A stretch of DNA of 64,000 bases. It comes from Neomoorella stamsii (GTDB lineage: Bacteria > Bacillota > DSM-521 > Neomoorellales > Neomoorellaceae). The translations under genes and the position numbers were made by a program. Every line of letters starts with the position of its first letter. Within the stretch, counting starts at the first letter, position 1. The DNA is taken from the NCBI RefSeq assembly GCF_002995805.1, contig NZ_PVXL01000043.1:52890-116889 (forward strand), written 5' to 3'. The notes beneath the pieces are model-generated. The model was not told the origin of the DNA. It did no database searches and saw only the letters and a list, made by a program, of their open reading frames with translations. This document shows positions 26,088-36,695 of this stretch, in pieces.

Positions 26088-27212
26088 TTATCCAGACAGG
26101 TCGGGGCGTAACTCAGCCAGGTAAGGTTTAATAATAGCTTCCAGCTGTTTAAATTCAATAAGAAAAGCGTCATGACCATAGGGAGAATTGAGTTCCCGGT
26201 ACCGGGCGCGGCCACCGCCGGCCTTAATTAACCGGACAATCTCTTTAACCTGGTAGGGAGGGAAAAGAAAGTCGCTGGATATACCTATCCCTAAACAGGA
26301 GCAGGGGAAGTCCCGCCATACTTCGGTATAATTTCCCCGGCCCTGACTGACATCATGGAGATCAATAGCTTTAGTCAGGTAGAGATAAGCATTGGCGTCA
26401 AAGCGCTGGACCAGCTTTCTCCCCTGGTAAGCCAGGTAGCTTTCCACTTCAAACTGGCCATCAAGCTGGTAGTATTTTCCCGGGTCCACCACGGTCCGGC
26501 CGAATTTCATGGTCCAGGAAGGATCGCTCTTATAAGTAATGGTACCGATCCGCCGGGCCAGGGCCAGTCCTCGCCGGGGTCCCGGGGTGCCGTAGTAGTC
26601 GCCGCCCTGCCAGTCCGGATCGGCGTAGATGGCTTCCCGCTGGACGTTATGGAAGGCTATCTGCATGGGTGTCGTCCGGCCGCAGGCGGCAATGGGAATA
26701 ATGGCGCTGACCATTTCCGGGTAAAGGAAGCCCCATTCCAGCACCTGCATGCCGCCCATGGAGCCGCCGATGGCTGCTACCAGGTGCTTGACGCCCAGGT
26801 AATCCAGCAGTATTTTCTGGGTTCGCACCATATCGCGGATGGTAATCGTCGGGAAATCCAAGCCATAGGGCCTGCCGGTAGCCGGGTTTATGCTAGCCGG
26901 TCCTGTAGTCCCATAACAGCTGCCCAGGACATTGGCGCAGACCACGAAATAACGCCGGGTGTCCAGGGCCCTGCCCGGCCCCACCAGGGGGTCCCACCAG
27001 CCGGGCAGCCGATCGTCCGGGGAATGACGGCCGGCAATATGGGCGCTACCGGTAAGGGCATGGAGGACCAGGATGGCGTTATCCCCGGCAACATTCAGCT
27101 CGCCATAGGTTTCATAAGCTATGGTAAGGGGGCCCAAACGGGCCCCGCTTTCCAGCAGCAGGCTTCCCGGCCAGTTGTAAAACCGGGTGGTAACAATACC
27201 TACATCGCCCAT
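26088..27212 (-). CDS. metX: homoserine O-acetyltransferase
   Basis: 374 residues, alpha/beta hydrolase fold. Nucleophile Ser in IGGSMGGMQVLEW near residue 145; late Asp in ISSDFLFPPYQ and His in SPYGHDAFLIE complete the triad. Produces O-acetylhomoserine, the substrate of MetY encoded directly upstream (1-bp gap). Acetyl versus succinyl specificity cannot be settled by sight, but pairing with an O-acetylhomoserine sulfhydrylase favours acetyl. Confidence 0.93.
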   Translation of the reverse strand: MGDVGIVTTRFYNWPGSLLLESGARLGPLTIAYETYGELNVAGDNAILVLHALTGSAHIAGRHSPDDRLPGWWDPLVGPGRALDTRRYFVVCANVLGSCYGTTGPASINPATGRPYGLDFPTITIRDMVRTQKILLDYLGVKHLVAAIGGSMGGMQVLEWGFLYPEMVSAIIPIAACGRTTPMQIAFHNVQREAIYADPDWQGGDYYGTPGPRRGLALARRIGTITYKSDPSWTMKFGRTVVDPGKYYQLDGQFEVESYLAYQGRKLVQRFDANAYLYLTKAIDLHDVSQGRGNYTEVWRDFPCSCLGIGISSDFLFPPYQVKEIVRLIKAGGGRARYRELNSPYGHDAFLIEFKQLEAIIKPYLAELRPDLSG

Positions 27213-27213
27213 C

Positions 27214-28524
<1,311 letters not shown>

Positions 28525-28544
28525 TTAGCCGGCTATGGGGGAAT

Positions 28545-28704
28545 AAAAAAGCCTCTCCGATAAGAAGAGGCAGTAGCTTTCTTACCCCCCTTATCTCTCA
28601 GGGCAAATGCCCTGCAGGAATTGGCACCTGTCGCCCCCAGTCAAGCCGGGACAGCGGGTTGCCGGGCTTCATCGGGCCAGTCCCTCCACCACTCTTGATA
28701 AGAG
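28545..28704 (-). ncRNA. SAM-I (S-box) riboswitch with terminator
   Basis: The minus strand has the full S-box signature: CTCTTATCAAGAG at the 5' end (28704-28691 region), GGAGGGACTGGCCCGATGAA, CCCGGCAACC, then GGTGCCAATTCCTGCAG and GAGAGATAAGG closing P1 near 28589. The expression platform is a hairpin at 28571-28551 (GCCTCT/AGAGGC arms) followed by six T. The terminator contains CTTATC, which can pair with GATAAG of P1, so ligand-free antitermination is visible. It controls metY and probably the genes behind it. Confidence 0.95.
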
Positions 28705-28743
28705 TTTTTAGTTCCTGTATTAAATTAAGCCAGCTTGATATAA

Positions 28744-28772
28744 ACTATAAACCCTGTTGCAATGGGTGTCAA
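28744..28772 (-). promoter_or_regulatory. sigma-A type promoter of the metY operon
   Basis: Consensus TTGACA (28772-28767) and TATAGT (28749-28744) are 17 bp apart, about 40 bp before the riboswitch. Confidence 0.85.
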
Positions 28773-28785
28773 GCACTTTTTATAT

Positions 28786-29529
28786 TTATCCCTGGCGCCA
28801 GGCGGCAACAACCTGCTCCTCAACGTCTTCCAGGTGCCGCAACATGGCTGCCGCAGCCCCCTCGCCATCACGGTTAATTAAAGCCTTAACTATTTCATAG
28901 TGTTCATCAACCGACCGTTCGCCGCGGCCGGGAATGGCCAGGCTGCGGGAGCGACTGTCGGCCAGGAGATCGAGCATGCTGTGCATCAAGCGCACCAGGA
29001 CGGTATTACCGGTGGCCTGAGCCAGACGGTAATGGAAATTGCTGTCGTGCCCGGCCAAGAGGGAAAGGCGGCCGCTGCGCAGGCGTCCCAGCTGTTCCCT
29101 GGTGGTGGTCACCATGCTGGCCAGCTCCTGGATATCAGCCTGGCTGGCCCTTTCTGCCACCCAGCGGGCCGCTTGCGGCTCCAGAACTTTACGCACTTCA
29201 AAAAGATGCAAAACCGTATCCCTGTTCACCGGCAGGTGACTGGCAAAACGCTTTAAGTATTCATCGGGATCCTGCTCGCTGATAAAGGCCCCCTGGCCGT
29301 GACGGATGCTTACCAGGCCCTCGGCAGCCAGCATTTTTAAGGCTTCCCGGACGGAAGTCCGGCTAACCCCAAGCATTTCCGCCAGCTCCCGTTCGGCCGG
29401 CAGGCGATCGCCAGGCTTCATCCGCCCTTCAAAAATGCTTTTTTTTATTTCATCTACCACCCGGTGATAGACGCTTTTAGGATTGCGGTAAATAGGTTGG
29501 AAAAGTTTTTCCGTTGAACTATCGCTCAA
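28786..29529 (-). CDS. FadR-type (GntR family) transcriptional regulator
   Basis: 247 residues, starting at a TTG (29529) with TAGGAG about 10 nt upstream. Winged helix at residues 15-85 (VYHRVVDEIKKSIFEGRMKP, GDRLPAERELAEMLGVSRTS, SIRHGQGAFI). Residues 95-240 form the all-helical FCD ligand domain with typical metal/ligand residues (VRKVLEPQAARWVAE; GHDSNFHYRLAQATGN; EHYEIVKALINRDGE). Members control lactate, pyruvate or sugar-acid use, but no target genes are adjacent: spoIVA is upstream and the SAM operon downstream. It has its own promoter and a likely autoregulatory site. Confidence 0.88.
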   Translation of the reverse strand: MSDSSTEKLFQPIYRNPKSVYHRVVDEIKKSIFEGRMKPGDRLPAERELAEMLGVSRTSVREALKMLAAEGLVSIRHGQGAFISEQDPDEYLKRFASHLPVNRDTVLHLFEVRKVLEPQAARWVAERASQADIQELASMVTTTREQLGRLRSGRLSLLAGHDSNFHYRLAQATGNTVLVRLMHSMLDLLADSRSRSLAIPGRGERSVDEHYEIVKALINRDGEGAAAAMLRHLEDVEEQVVAAWRQG

Positions 29530-29557
29530 TGGTTATCGCTCCTACCCCTGGGACAAG

Positions 29558-29582
29558 TGGTCTTACCTCTTTATACATTGTA
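29558..29582 (-). promoter_or_regulatory. promoter -10 and candidate FadR-type operator
   Basis: TACAAT (29582-29577) is a good -10. TGGTCTTACCT (29558-29568 on the plus strand) matches the TGGTnnnACCA operator of this regulator family except for the last base, and lies at about +1 to +15. Confidence 0.55.
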
Positions 29583-29620
29583 CCATAGCCCGGGGTAGCA
29601 GTAAATAACCAGTTGCCCCT

Positions 29621-29650
29621 TAAAAAATAAACCGGGGCAATACCCCGGTT
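29621..29650 (-). terminator. terminator after spoIVA
   Basis: On the minus strand AACCGGGG and CCCCGGTT pair around a 5-nt loop, followed by TATTTTTTA. Confidence 0.93.
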
Positions 29651-29665
29651 GTCTTGCAGTTGTTC

Positions 29666-31144
29666 CTAAATTATAATGCAGATCAGCCCACCGCCGCCGT
29701 CGTTGACGATGCGTTCTACTGTTTCCTGGAGTTTTACCTGGGCGCTTTCCGGCATGCGGTAGAGTTTACTCTGGATGCCTTCCCGCACCAGTTCGCTTAA
29801 GGACTTGCCGAACACATTGGTCTGCCAGATCTTCTGGGGATTATCTTCAAACTCTTCCATGATATATTTGACCAGGTCCTCGCACTGCTTTTCGGTACCG
29901 ATGAGGGGCGTTACCTCAGTGGTAATGTCGGCGCGGATGAAATGGTAAGATGGGGCTGTGGCCTTCAGCCGCACGCCGGAACGCCCGCCCTGCTTGATAA
30001 GTTCCGGCTCGGCCAGTTCCATTTCTTCTTCGGTGGGCGTTACGACGCCGTAGCCGGTGTTGCGGACTTCCTGGATACCATAAGCGATTTTATCCCATTC
30101 CTTCTTGATGCCGGCCAGTTCGCGAATCCAGCGCAGGATATCCTGGTCACCGCTGATGTCCAGGCCGCTGACTTCCCGCAGGATCTGGTAGAAGAGCCCT
30201 TCCCTCATTACCAGGTCAATATGGGCGGTACCGGTGCCCAGGTCCATGTCCTTCAGGGCTACCCGTAAAACATATTCATTTTCGTTAAGCCTGTCAATAG
30301 CGCCATTAATATCCCGCAGGCGCCGGACCTCCCCCACTGCTTCCCGGACGGCATTTTCCAGCTGCTGCCGCAGCCAGTGGTCACCTGCCAGTTCATCCAC
30401 CCAGCGGGGCAGGTTGACGTTGACCTCGGCCACCGGGAATTCATAGAGGGCCTCTTCCATGATATGAAGGATGTCCTCTTCGCTTAAATGTTGGCAGTCC
30501 ACCGGGAGGACCGGGACATCATAGGCGGACTCCAGTTCCCCGGCTAGGGTAATTGTTTCCTCGGCCAGGGGATGGACGGAATTGAGCAGGACGACAAAGG
30601 GCTTACCTAAATCCTTGAGTTCCCAGATGACCCGTTCCTCGGCATCGACATAATCTTGCCGGGGAATCTCCGTAATACTGCCATCGGTGGTGACAACTAT
30701 GCCAATGGTGGCGTGGTCGGTAATCACCTTGCGCGTTCCTGTTTCTGCCGCTTCTTGGAAGGGCACCGGCTCTTCAAACCAGGGTGTCCGGACCATCCTG
30801 GGCCCCTCGCCGTCCTCATAGCCCAGGGCGCCGGGTACGGTATAGCCGACGCAGTCGACCAGCCGCACGCGCATCTTCAACCCTTCCCGGATGGTAATCT
30901 CCACCGCTTCATTGGGAATAAATTTGGGTTCGGTGGTCATGATCATGCGCCCGGCACCGCTCTGGGGCAATTCATCCCTGGCCCGGTCCCGCTCATTGGG
31001 ATTTTTGATGTTCGGCAATACCAGCTTTTCCATGAATTGAGTGATAAAAGTTGACTTGCCGCTGCGTACCGGCCCCATGACGCCGAGATAAATATCACCG
31101 CCGGTACGTTCGGCTATATCCCGGAAAATATCCCGCTTTTCCAC
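29666..31144 (-). CDS. spoIVA: stage IV sporulation protein A, coat-assembly ATPase
   Basis: 492 residues starting at GTG 31144 after GGGAGGGAG. Walker A in GVMGPVRSGKSTFITQF near residue 22; the P-loop domain ends near residue 240, followed by middle and C-terminal domains that bind the forespore membrane (the last residues, GGGGLICIII, are hydrophobic as in the family). SpoIVA polymerises with ATP hydrolysis to make the base layer of the spore coat. The upstream gap carries a sigma-E-like promoter, and a strong terminator follows, so it is a single-gene unit. Confidence 0.97.
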   Translation of the reverse strand: MEKRDIFRDIAERTGGDIYLGVMGPVRSGKSTFITQFMEKLVLPNIKNPNERDRARDELPQSGAGRMIMTTEPKFIPNEAVEITIREGLKMRVRLVDCVGYTVPGALGYEDGEGPRMVRTPWFEEPVPFQEAAETGTRKVITDHATIGIVVTTDGSITEIPRQDYVDAEERVIWELKDLGKPFVVLLNSVHPLAEETITLAGELESAYDVPVLPVDCQHLSEEDILHIMEEALYEFPVAEVNVNLPRWVDELAGDHWLRQQLENAVREAVGEVRRLRDINGAIDRLNENEYVLRVALKDMDLGTGTAHIDLVMREGLFYQILREVSGLDISGDQDILRWIRELAGIKKEWDKIAYGIQEVRNTGYGVVTPTEEEMELAEPELIKQGGRSGVRLKATAPSYHFIRADITTEVTPLIGTEKQCEDLVKYIMEEFEDNPQKIWQTNVFGKSLSELVREGIQSKLYRMPESAQVKLQETVERIVNDGGGGLICIII

Positions 31145-31210
31145 CCCGTATTCTCCCTCCCCAGGCCATTTAGTTTACCGTTCAGCCCGACTGGCATGTT
31201 TTAACAATAC

Positions 31211-31240
31211 ATCTATATGATTTGGTAGCCAGAATATGAC
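31211..31240 (-). promoter_or_regulatory. candidate sigma-E promoter of spoIVA
   Basis: GTCATATT (31240-31233) and CATATAGAT (31219-31211) are 13 bp apart, resembling the sigma-E -35 and CATACAnT -10. Sigma-E control of spoIVA is known from Bacillus subtilis. The 31145-31351 gap otherwise holds no gene. Confidence 0.55.
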
Positions 31241-31351
31241 CCGAAATCATTTTTAGGGGTCAACCTTTTACAGATCTATGCGCCCGGGGACAAGAAAAGA
31301 ACCTGCGATGAATAGAAGTTGGAGGAAACTGGCACCAAAACGATACGGGGT

Positions 31352-32359
31352 TTACCAGATACTTGTTTCAACCTCATGGGTGCGCGGCCGCTCCATGAGG
31401 GCCGCCACACACTCCCGCACTGGTTTGCCTTCATAAAGGACCTTATAAATTTCTTCGGTTATAGGCATCCGGATCTGGTGCTGGCGGGCCAGATCTCTAG
31501 CGGCCGCCGTAGTCCGCACACCTTCGACCACCATACCCATGCCGGACAGGATTTCGGCCAGGGCCTTACCCTCCCCCAGCTGCATCCCGGCGCGGCGGTT
31601 GCGGCTGTACATGCTGGTACAGGTGACAATCAAATCGCCAATACCACTTAAACCGGCAAAAGTCATGGCTTTCCCCCCCAGGGCTACCCCCAGCCGGGCA
31701 ATTTCAGCCATGCCCCTGGTCATAAGGGCCGCCCGGGCATTATCTCCCAGCCCCAGGCCATCGGCAATCCCTGTGGCCAGGGCAATAATATTTTTTAAAG
31801 CGCCGCCAAATTCGACCCCTGCCACGTCGGGATTGGTATAAACCCGGAAAGTTGGATCCATAAAAATATCCTGGACATATTCAGCTATCTGCCGGTTGGC
31901 AGCAGCTACGACCACGGTCGTCGGCAGGCCGCGGCCGACTTCTTCGGCATGGCTGGGGCCGGAGAGCACTGCCACCTGCGCCAGGCCTTCTTCGGTAAGG
32001 ACTTCTGATAAACGTTTTTTAGTGTCCAGCTCCAGCCCTTTCGCAGTATTTACGACTATTATTCCTGGAGGCAAAAAAGGTTTTACCTGCCGGGCTGTTA
32101 AACGGACGGCATGGGATGGAACGCTTAGAACCACCAGGCCTGCCTCCCTGGTGGTTAATTCCAGATCGGTCGTTGGCCTGATCCCGACAGGCAATTTAAC
32201 TCCCGGCAAATATACTTTATTTTCTCTCAGTTCTTCCAGTTCAACTACCAGTTCCCGGCGCCTGGCCCAGAGGTTAACCTGCAAGCCCTTCCGGGCCAGT
32301 AAAACGGCCAGGGCCGTCCCCCAGCTGCCGGCACCAATGACGGCAATAGTTCCGGTCAA
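31352..32359 (-). CDS. gpsA: glycerol-3-phosphate dehydrogenase [NAD(P)+]
   Basis: 335 residues. N-terminal dinucleotide fold IAVIGAGSWGTALAVLLARK; the catalytic Lys lies in VEFGGALKNIIALATGIADG near residue 190, and GLSGIGDLIVTCTSMYSRNR near residue 250. It makes sn-glycerol-3-phosphate from dihydroxyacetone phosphate for phospholipids. It directly follows plsY, whose product acylates that compound, so the two genes carry out successive lipid steps. The start touches the plsY stop. Confidence 0.95.
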   Translation of the reverse strand: MTGTIAVIGAGSWGTALAVLLARKGLQVNLWARRRELVVELEELRENKVYLPGVKLPVGIRPTTDLELTTREAGLVVLSVPSHAVRLTARQVKPFLPPGIIVVNTAKGLELDTKKRLSEVLTEEGLAQVAVLSGPSHAEEVGRGLPTTVVVAAANRQIAEYVQDIFMDPTFRVYTNPDVAGVEFGGALKNIIALATGIADGLGLGDNARAALMTRGMAEIARLGVALGGKAMTFAGLSGIGDLIVTCTSMYSRNRRAGMQLGEGKALAEILSGMGMVVEGVRTTAAARDLARQHQIRMPITEEIYKVLYEGKPVRECVAALMERPRTHEVETSIW

Positions 32360-32944
32360 TTAACTTCGCTCCCCCAGTTTATGTTCGGTCCCAGCCAGCA
32401 GGCGTTTGATATTGGGCCGGTGGCGGTATATAACCAGTGTTGCCCCGACAAAGGTAAAAAGGATATAGGGCCAGGGCCGGTGAAAAAAGAGCATTAGAAA
32501 AGGGGCTAAGGCAGCAGCTAAAATTGACCCCAGGGAGACATAGCGAGTAAAAACTACGATTACCACCCAGAGCAATGCGGCCCAGAAGATGACAGGCGGC
32601 GCCATGGCCAGCACTGCACCAGCAGTCGTAGCTACCCCCCTTCCTCCTTGAAAATCCAGGAATATAGACCAGTTATGACCAATAATGGCCACCAGGGCCG
32701 TTATGGCTGCCAGCCAGGGACCACCCATGGCCTGGCCCAACCAGACAGCCAGGATGCCTTTCAGGGCATCAACTGCCAGTACCAGCAGGCCTGGAAAAGT
32801 ACCCATGGTTCTTAAAGCGTTGGTGGCGCCGACATTACCACTGCCCCGTCGCCGGATATCAAAACCGTACACATAACGTCCCACCACGTAAGCCGTGGGA
32901 ATAGAACCAATAAGATAAGCCAGTACCAGGGCCAGCAGCCACAT
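32360..32944 (-). CDS. plsY: acyl-phosphate:glycerol-3-phosphate acyltransferase
   Basis: 194 residues, about five membrane segments. Family motifs: LIGSIPTAYVVGRYVYG at residues 10-30, RRRGSGNVGATNALRTMG near residue 33, HNWSIFLDFQGGRGVATTAG near residue 95. It transfers acyl groups from acyl phosphate to glycerol-3-phosphate at the membrane. It lies between der and gpsA in one operon, an order common in Firmicutes. Confidence 0.95.
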   Translation of the reverse strand: MWLLALVLAYLIGSIPTAYVVGRYVYGFDIRRRGSGNVGATNALRTMGTFPGLLVLAVDALKGILAVWLGQAMGGPWLAAITALVAIIGHNWSIFLDFQGGRGVATTAGAVLAMAPPVIFWAALLWVVIVVFTRYVSLGSILAAALAPFLMLFFHRPWPYILFTFVGATLVIYRHRPNIKRLLAGTEHKLGERS

Positions 32945-32966
32945 ATTTTCCCCTCCATTTTTTTAA

Positions 32967-34283
32967 TTATTGCCCTTTGCTGCGCCGGAATAATAAACGC
33001 AGTGGTGTGCCCTCAAAACCAAAGGCCTGCCGGAGTTGGTTCTCCAAATAACGCTGGTAGGAAAAATGGACATCTTCTGGACGGTTGCAGAAGAAGATAA
33101 AGGTCGGCGGTTTGACCTTGACCTGGGTGGTGTAAAAGATTTTAACCGCCTGGCCCTTTACCGCCGGCGGTGGCGTGAGCATGACCGCTTCTCGCACTAT
33201 GGAATTTAATGTTCCTGTAGCAACACGACGGCTGGCTTCTGCTCCCACAGCATCAATGGCGGGTAAAATCCGGGCAACCCGTTGCCCTGTCAGGGCAGAA
33301 ATAAAAAGGATAGGAGCATAGGACATAAAACTTAACTCCTGGCGGATCATCTCCTCATAACGGGCCATTGTTTTATCATCCCTGGGCACTAAATCCCACT
33401 TGTTTACTATTATTATAGAGGCTTTGCCGTGTTCATGGCCATAGCCAGCAATTTTTTTATCTTGTTCGGTTACGCCTTCGGTACCGTCCAGGACTACCAG
33501 GACTACGTCGGCCCGTTCCACCGCCTTCAGGGCCCGCAAAACGCTGTAATGCTCGGTGGAATCGGCGATGCGGCTCTTGCGGCGCATGCCGGCGGTATCA
33601 ATAAGGATGTACTCCCTTTCGCCCTGGCGAATATATGTATCTATGGCATCCCTGGTAGTGCCCGGCAGGTCGCTGACGATGACCCGTTCTTCGCCCAGGA
33701 GGCGGTTGACGATAGAAGACTTACCCACATTGGGCCGCCCCACCACGGCTACTTTTAAGGCCATCCCGTCCTCTTCTACGGCAGCCTCCGGTAAGAGGTC
33801 AACTACCCTGTCCAGGAGATCGCCGATATTTAAACCATGAATGGCGGAAACAGGAAAAGGATCTCCCAGGCCCAAGCGATAAAATTCGTGGGTCAGGACA
33901 GGATCGCTGAAGTCTTCGACCTTGTTGGCCACCAGGATTACCGGCCGCCCGGAGCGGCGTAATATCTCTGCCACCTCTTCATCGTCGGCGGTCAGGCCGG
34001 TCCTGGTATCAACTACAAAGAGGATAACATCAGCTTCCTCCAGGGCCTGTTCGGCCTGGCGTCTTACCTGGGCCACCAGGGGATCATCCGGCCTGGCAGC
34101 AATGCCCCCCGTATCTACCAGGGTAAACTGGCGCCCTCGCCATTCGGCGTCGCGGTAAAGGCGGTCCCGGGTTACTCCGGGGGTGTCTTCAACGATAGCC
34201 ACCCGGGCGCCGGTGAGGCGATTGAAAAGGGTTGACTTGCCGACATTGGGCCGGCCGACAATGGCTACTATCGGTTTAGGCAA
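32967..34283 (-). CDS. der: ribosome biogenesis GTPase Der
   Basis: 438 residues with two consecutive GTPase domains: [16 protein letters not shown] at residue 8 with DTPGVTRDR, and [16 protein letters not shown] near residue 182 with [10 protein letters not shown]-terminal KH-like domain ([20 protein letters not shown]) binds RNA. It matures the 50S subunit. Starts at TTG 34283, 7 nt after GGAGG, inside the end of the preceding DUF512 gene. Confidence 0.96.
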   Translation of the reverse strand: MPKPIVAIVGRPNVGKSTLFNRLTGARVAIVEDTPGVTRDRLYRDAEWRGRQFTLVDTGGIAARPDDPLVAQVRRQAEQALEEADVILFVVDTRTGLTADDEEVAEILRRSGRPVILVANKVEDFSDPVLTHEFYRLGLGDPFPVSAIHGLNIGDLLDRVVDLLPEAAVEEDGMALKVAVVGRPNVGKSSIVNRLLGEERVIVSDLPGTTRDAIDTYIRQGEREYILIDTAGMRRKSRIADSTEHYSVLRALKAVERADVVLVVLDGTEGVTEQDKKIAGYGHEHGKASIIIVNKWDLVPRDDKTMARYEEMIRQELSFMSYAPILFISALTGQRVARILPAIDAVGAEASRRVATGTLNSIVREAVMLTPPPAVKGQAVKIFYTTQVKVKPPTFIFFCNRPEDVHFSYQRYLENQLRQAFGFEGTPLRLLFRRSKGQ

Positions 34284-35628
34284 AAAGAATACCTCCGCAT
34301 GGCTTTAATAATCCCTCTACCAGGCCGCGACCTGTGGCCGGAATTACCTGCACTTCTACCCCTAACTCCCTGGCCAGTGCCTCTGGCGTCAGGTCATCCA
34401 GGAAAACCGGGGCGTCCTTTTTTAGCATAACGTCGGGTATGAGAATAACTCCTTCTTTTTCCCGGACCCAGGGGGCAGCTTCTTTTAAGCCCCTCAACAG
34501 GTCCTGGCCGGTAAGGAGGCCGGCCACCGTCACCTGCGGGCCAAAGAAAAGGTTGGGTACCGGGATTACCCTGGCTTCCAGATTGCCGGCCCTGGCCGTG
34601 GCCTCCTGGACGAGTCCTGCCAGGAGGGTAGCCGCCAGGGTACCGGTGGCTATTACCACCCGGCGGTGCTTGATTTCAGGCCGGTTGAGGTTAGCCAGAG
34701 CAGCTGCAAAATCATCCAGGAAAAGGCGCGTGAGGCCAACGCCGTTTTCCGTCTGGGGAAAGTCGTCATAGTAAGGAGCCTGGGGTAGCGGGAGATTGGC
34801 CAGCAGGTAGAGTTCATCGGCCCCGTAGACCAGGCCACGCTCAAAGCGGTGGCGAAACTCAGCCTGCCAGGCTGTAATCCTGTTCGCTATTGCCGCAGCT
34901 TCCTTCGGTGTCACCCGCCGCAAGGGGAATAAATTTTCCCGCCGGGAAGTCAAACCCACCGGCACTACAGCAATAGATTGTACCGCGGGATAAAGGCTGC
35001 TGAGGTCCTTTACCGTCCGCTCTAACTCCGGGCCGTCATTGAGCCCCGGGCAGAGGACAATCTGGGTATGCATCTGGATGCCGGCAGCGGCCAGCTTCTT
35101 CAGCTGCACCATGATTTCCCCGCCCCGTTGATTGCCTAAAAGCCTGTATCTTAATTGCGGATTGGTGGTATGGACGGAAATATAGAGGGGGCTGAGGTGC
35201 CAGCGGAAGATATATTCCCAGTCCCGGGGTTTTAAGTTGGTCAGGGTAATAAAATTGCCGTGGAGAAAGGAATAACGGTAATCGTCATCTTTGATATAAA
35301 GACCGGGCCGGAGGCCCCGGGGCATCTGGTCGACAAAGCAAAAAAGGCATTTATTGCTACAACGGCGCAGGCCATCAAATGTCGGTACGGCAAATTCCAG
35401 CCCCAGGTCCTCGTCGTAATCCTTTTCAATTTCCACGAGCCATCGTTCGCCGCCGGGCTTTTCAATCTCCACTTCCAGGTTTTCACCGGCGCAAAGGTAA
35501 CGGTAGACAATCAGGTCGGGCACCGGTTCCCCGTTGATGGCCACCAGCACATCGCCGGGGTTGATTCCCAGCTCGGCAGCTATACTGTCCGGCCGGACGG
35601 CAGTTATTACTGCCCTTTGTTTAGACAA
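34276..35628 (-). CDS. PDZ-DUF512 (radical SAM-like) Fe-S protein
   Basis: About 450 residues. The N-terminal PDZ-like part ([20 protein letters not shown]) precedes a Cys-rich radical SAM-like core ([19 protein letters not shown] near residue 90) and the DUF512 domain at the C-terminus. The TTG at 35628 lies about 11 nt after AGGAG and gives a start close to that of relatives; an in-frame GTG at 35652 lacks such a site. This family is often encoded next to der in clostridia, as here (8-bp overlap). The substrate is unknown. Confidence 0.85.
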   Translation of the reverse strand: MSKQRAVITAVRPDSIAAELGINPGDVLVAINGEPVPDLIVYRYLCAGENLEVEIEKPGGERWLVEIEKDYDEDLGLEFAVPTFDGLRRCSNKCLFCFVDQMPRGLRPGLYIKDDDYRYSFLHGNFITLTNLKPRDWEYIFRWHLSPLYISVHTTNPQLRYRLLGNQRGGEIMVQLKKLAAAGIQMHTQIVLCPGLNDGPELERTVKDLSSLYPAVQSIAVVPVGLTSRRENLFPLRRVTPKEAAAIANRITAWQAEFRHRFERGLVYGADELYLLANLPLPQAPYYDDFPQTENGVGLTRLFLDDFAAALANLNRPEIKHRRVVIATGTLAATLLAGLVQEATARAGNLEARVIPVPNLFFGPQVTVAGLLTGQDLLRGLKEAAPWVREKEGVILIPDVMLKKDAPVFLDDLTPEALARELGVEVQVIPATGRGLVEGLLKPCGGILFA

Positions 35629-35700
35629 GCAGATGTCATCTCCTGACTTCACTGCGCAGGTCCCAGCTGTGGTACACAGGCCTGCGTTTTTTTCGCCTTA

Positions 35701-35729
35701 ATTATCCAATATTTTACCCCGGCCGTCAA
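35701..35729 (-). promoter_or_regulatory. sigma-A type promoter of the DUF512-der-plsY-gpsA operon
   Basis: TTGACG (35729-35724) and GATAAT (35706-35701) are 17 bp apart. The transcribed leader can form a CGCAGG/CCTGCG hairpin at 35655-35686. Confidence 0.7.
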
Positions 35730-35751
35730 GTTTTTACCTTGGGCCGGGGTT

Positions 35752-36231
35752 TTACGCCTGGCTGCTGGTTTTGGTTGCCGTGTTTAACTCTTGCTGGAGA
35801 GCCTTCTTAACCAGGTTAACCAGGACGGAGTAGTCTCGCCCCATGCTCCACTGTAGCAGCAGTCGCCCCAACCAGGCCAGGCGGCGATAGCGCCGGCAAA
35901 AAGCGCCCGCCCGCCATAAAAAGGAAACCTGGGGGGAAACGTCTATCCACAGCACCTCACCCTGGTTCCGGCCCAGGGCCACCAGGAAAGTCTCTACGGC
36001 CCGCCGGGCTGCCTCGCCGTCATGGCCGACGGTAGCAGTATAGACGGCATGGCCTGCATGCGTGTGGCCCATATAGCGCAGGCCACCCTTCCCTTCGGGG
36101 ACATCAAAGTGGGGTAATTTTTTTACTTGTTGCCAGCCCGGTAGTTGTTCCGTGCTGAGCCAGTTTAAATGGAGGGCAGCGGCTATTACGGCAGCATGGG
36201 TACCGCTAAAACAGGCGTAAATGATAATCAC
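35752..36231 (-). CDS. DUF3189 family protein (second of tandem pair)
   Basis: 159 residues from a GTG at 36231, 8 nt after GGAAGG and 1 nt past the stop of the upstream paralogue. N-terminus IIIYACFSGTHAAVIAAALH parallels IYHCFGGSHSSVTAAAIHLG of the preceding gene; GHTHAGHAVYTATVGHDGEA and WIDVSPQVSFLWRAGAF match further along. The CFSGTH motif resembles a phosphate- or nucleotide-binding turn, but activity is unknown. It is the last gene of a unit with spoIIP and DUF1614. Confidence 0.75.
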   Translation of the reverse strand: MIIIYACFSGTHAAVIAAALHLNWLSTEQLPGWQQVKKLPHFDVPEGKGGLRYMGHTHAGHAVYTATVGHDGEAARRAVETFLVALGRNQGEVLWIDVSPQVSFLWRAGAFCRRYRRLAWLGRLLLQWSMGRDYSVLVNLVKKALQQELNTATKTSSQA

Positions 36232-36232
36232 T

Positions 36233-36694
36233 CTAATGGCCTTCCCATAAAGGGCGGTTCCGGGAGACAAAATCGACCAGTTGGAAAAAGGCGCTCCTGG
36301 TGCCCCAGATTACCACCGGACGTCCTGGAGCAGTCAGGCCGATACGGCGCGAAGTAAAACCGCCCAGCCGCATTAATAGATTTACCAGCGGGGACGTATT
36401 AAGAAGCAAAATTTCTTGCCGCGGCACCCCCAGGGCGGCGGCCAGGTCATAAAGTAGAGTTTCGAACCTGCTGCCCAGGTTTTTTTTACCAGCGGCGTAT
36501 ACCTTATTACCATAAACATCGGTACCCATAAATTTCAGTTCACCCTCTTCCCCCCGGCTGCGGCCATCAAAATACGGCAGGGCCAGGAGTTCCGCTGCCG
36601 TAGGTAACCTGTTGCGGGGCAATAGCCCCAGGTGAATGGCTGCTGCCGTAACCGAAGAATGGGAGCCACCAAAACAATGGTAGATAACTAACAT
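36233..36694 (-). CDS. DUF3189 family protein (first of tandem pair)
   Basis: 153 residues from ATG 36694, 6 nt after AAAGGA; this start overlaps the last codons of spoIIP. N-terminal LVIYHCFGGSHSSVTAAAIH, central YFDGRSRGEEGELKFMGTD and VYGNKVYAAGKKNLG, then LLLNTSPLVNLLMRLGG. It is about 30% similar by eye to the gene that follows, so the two arose by duplication. Position behind spoIIP suggests a link with sporulation, which is inference. Confidence 0.78.
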   Translation of the reverse strand: MLVIYHCFGGSHSSVTAAAIHLGLLPRNRLPTAAELLALPYFDGRSRGEEGELKFMGTDVYGNKVYAAGKKNLGSRFETLLYDLAAALGVPRQEILLLNTSPLVNLLMRLGGFTSRRIGLTAPGRPVVIWGTRSAFFQLVDFVSRNRPLWEGH

Positions 36695-36695
36695 T

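Noticed and set aside
35716..35750. ACCCCGGCC/GGCCGGGGT hairpin after the second DUF3189 gene as terminator
   Set aside because: On the minus strand it is followed by AAAATATT, not a T run, and overlaps the DUF512 promoter.
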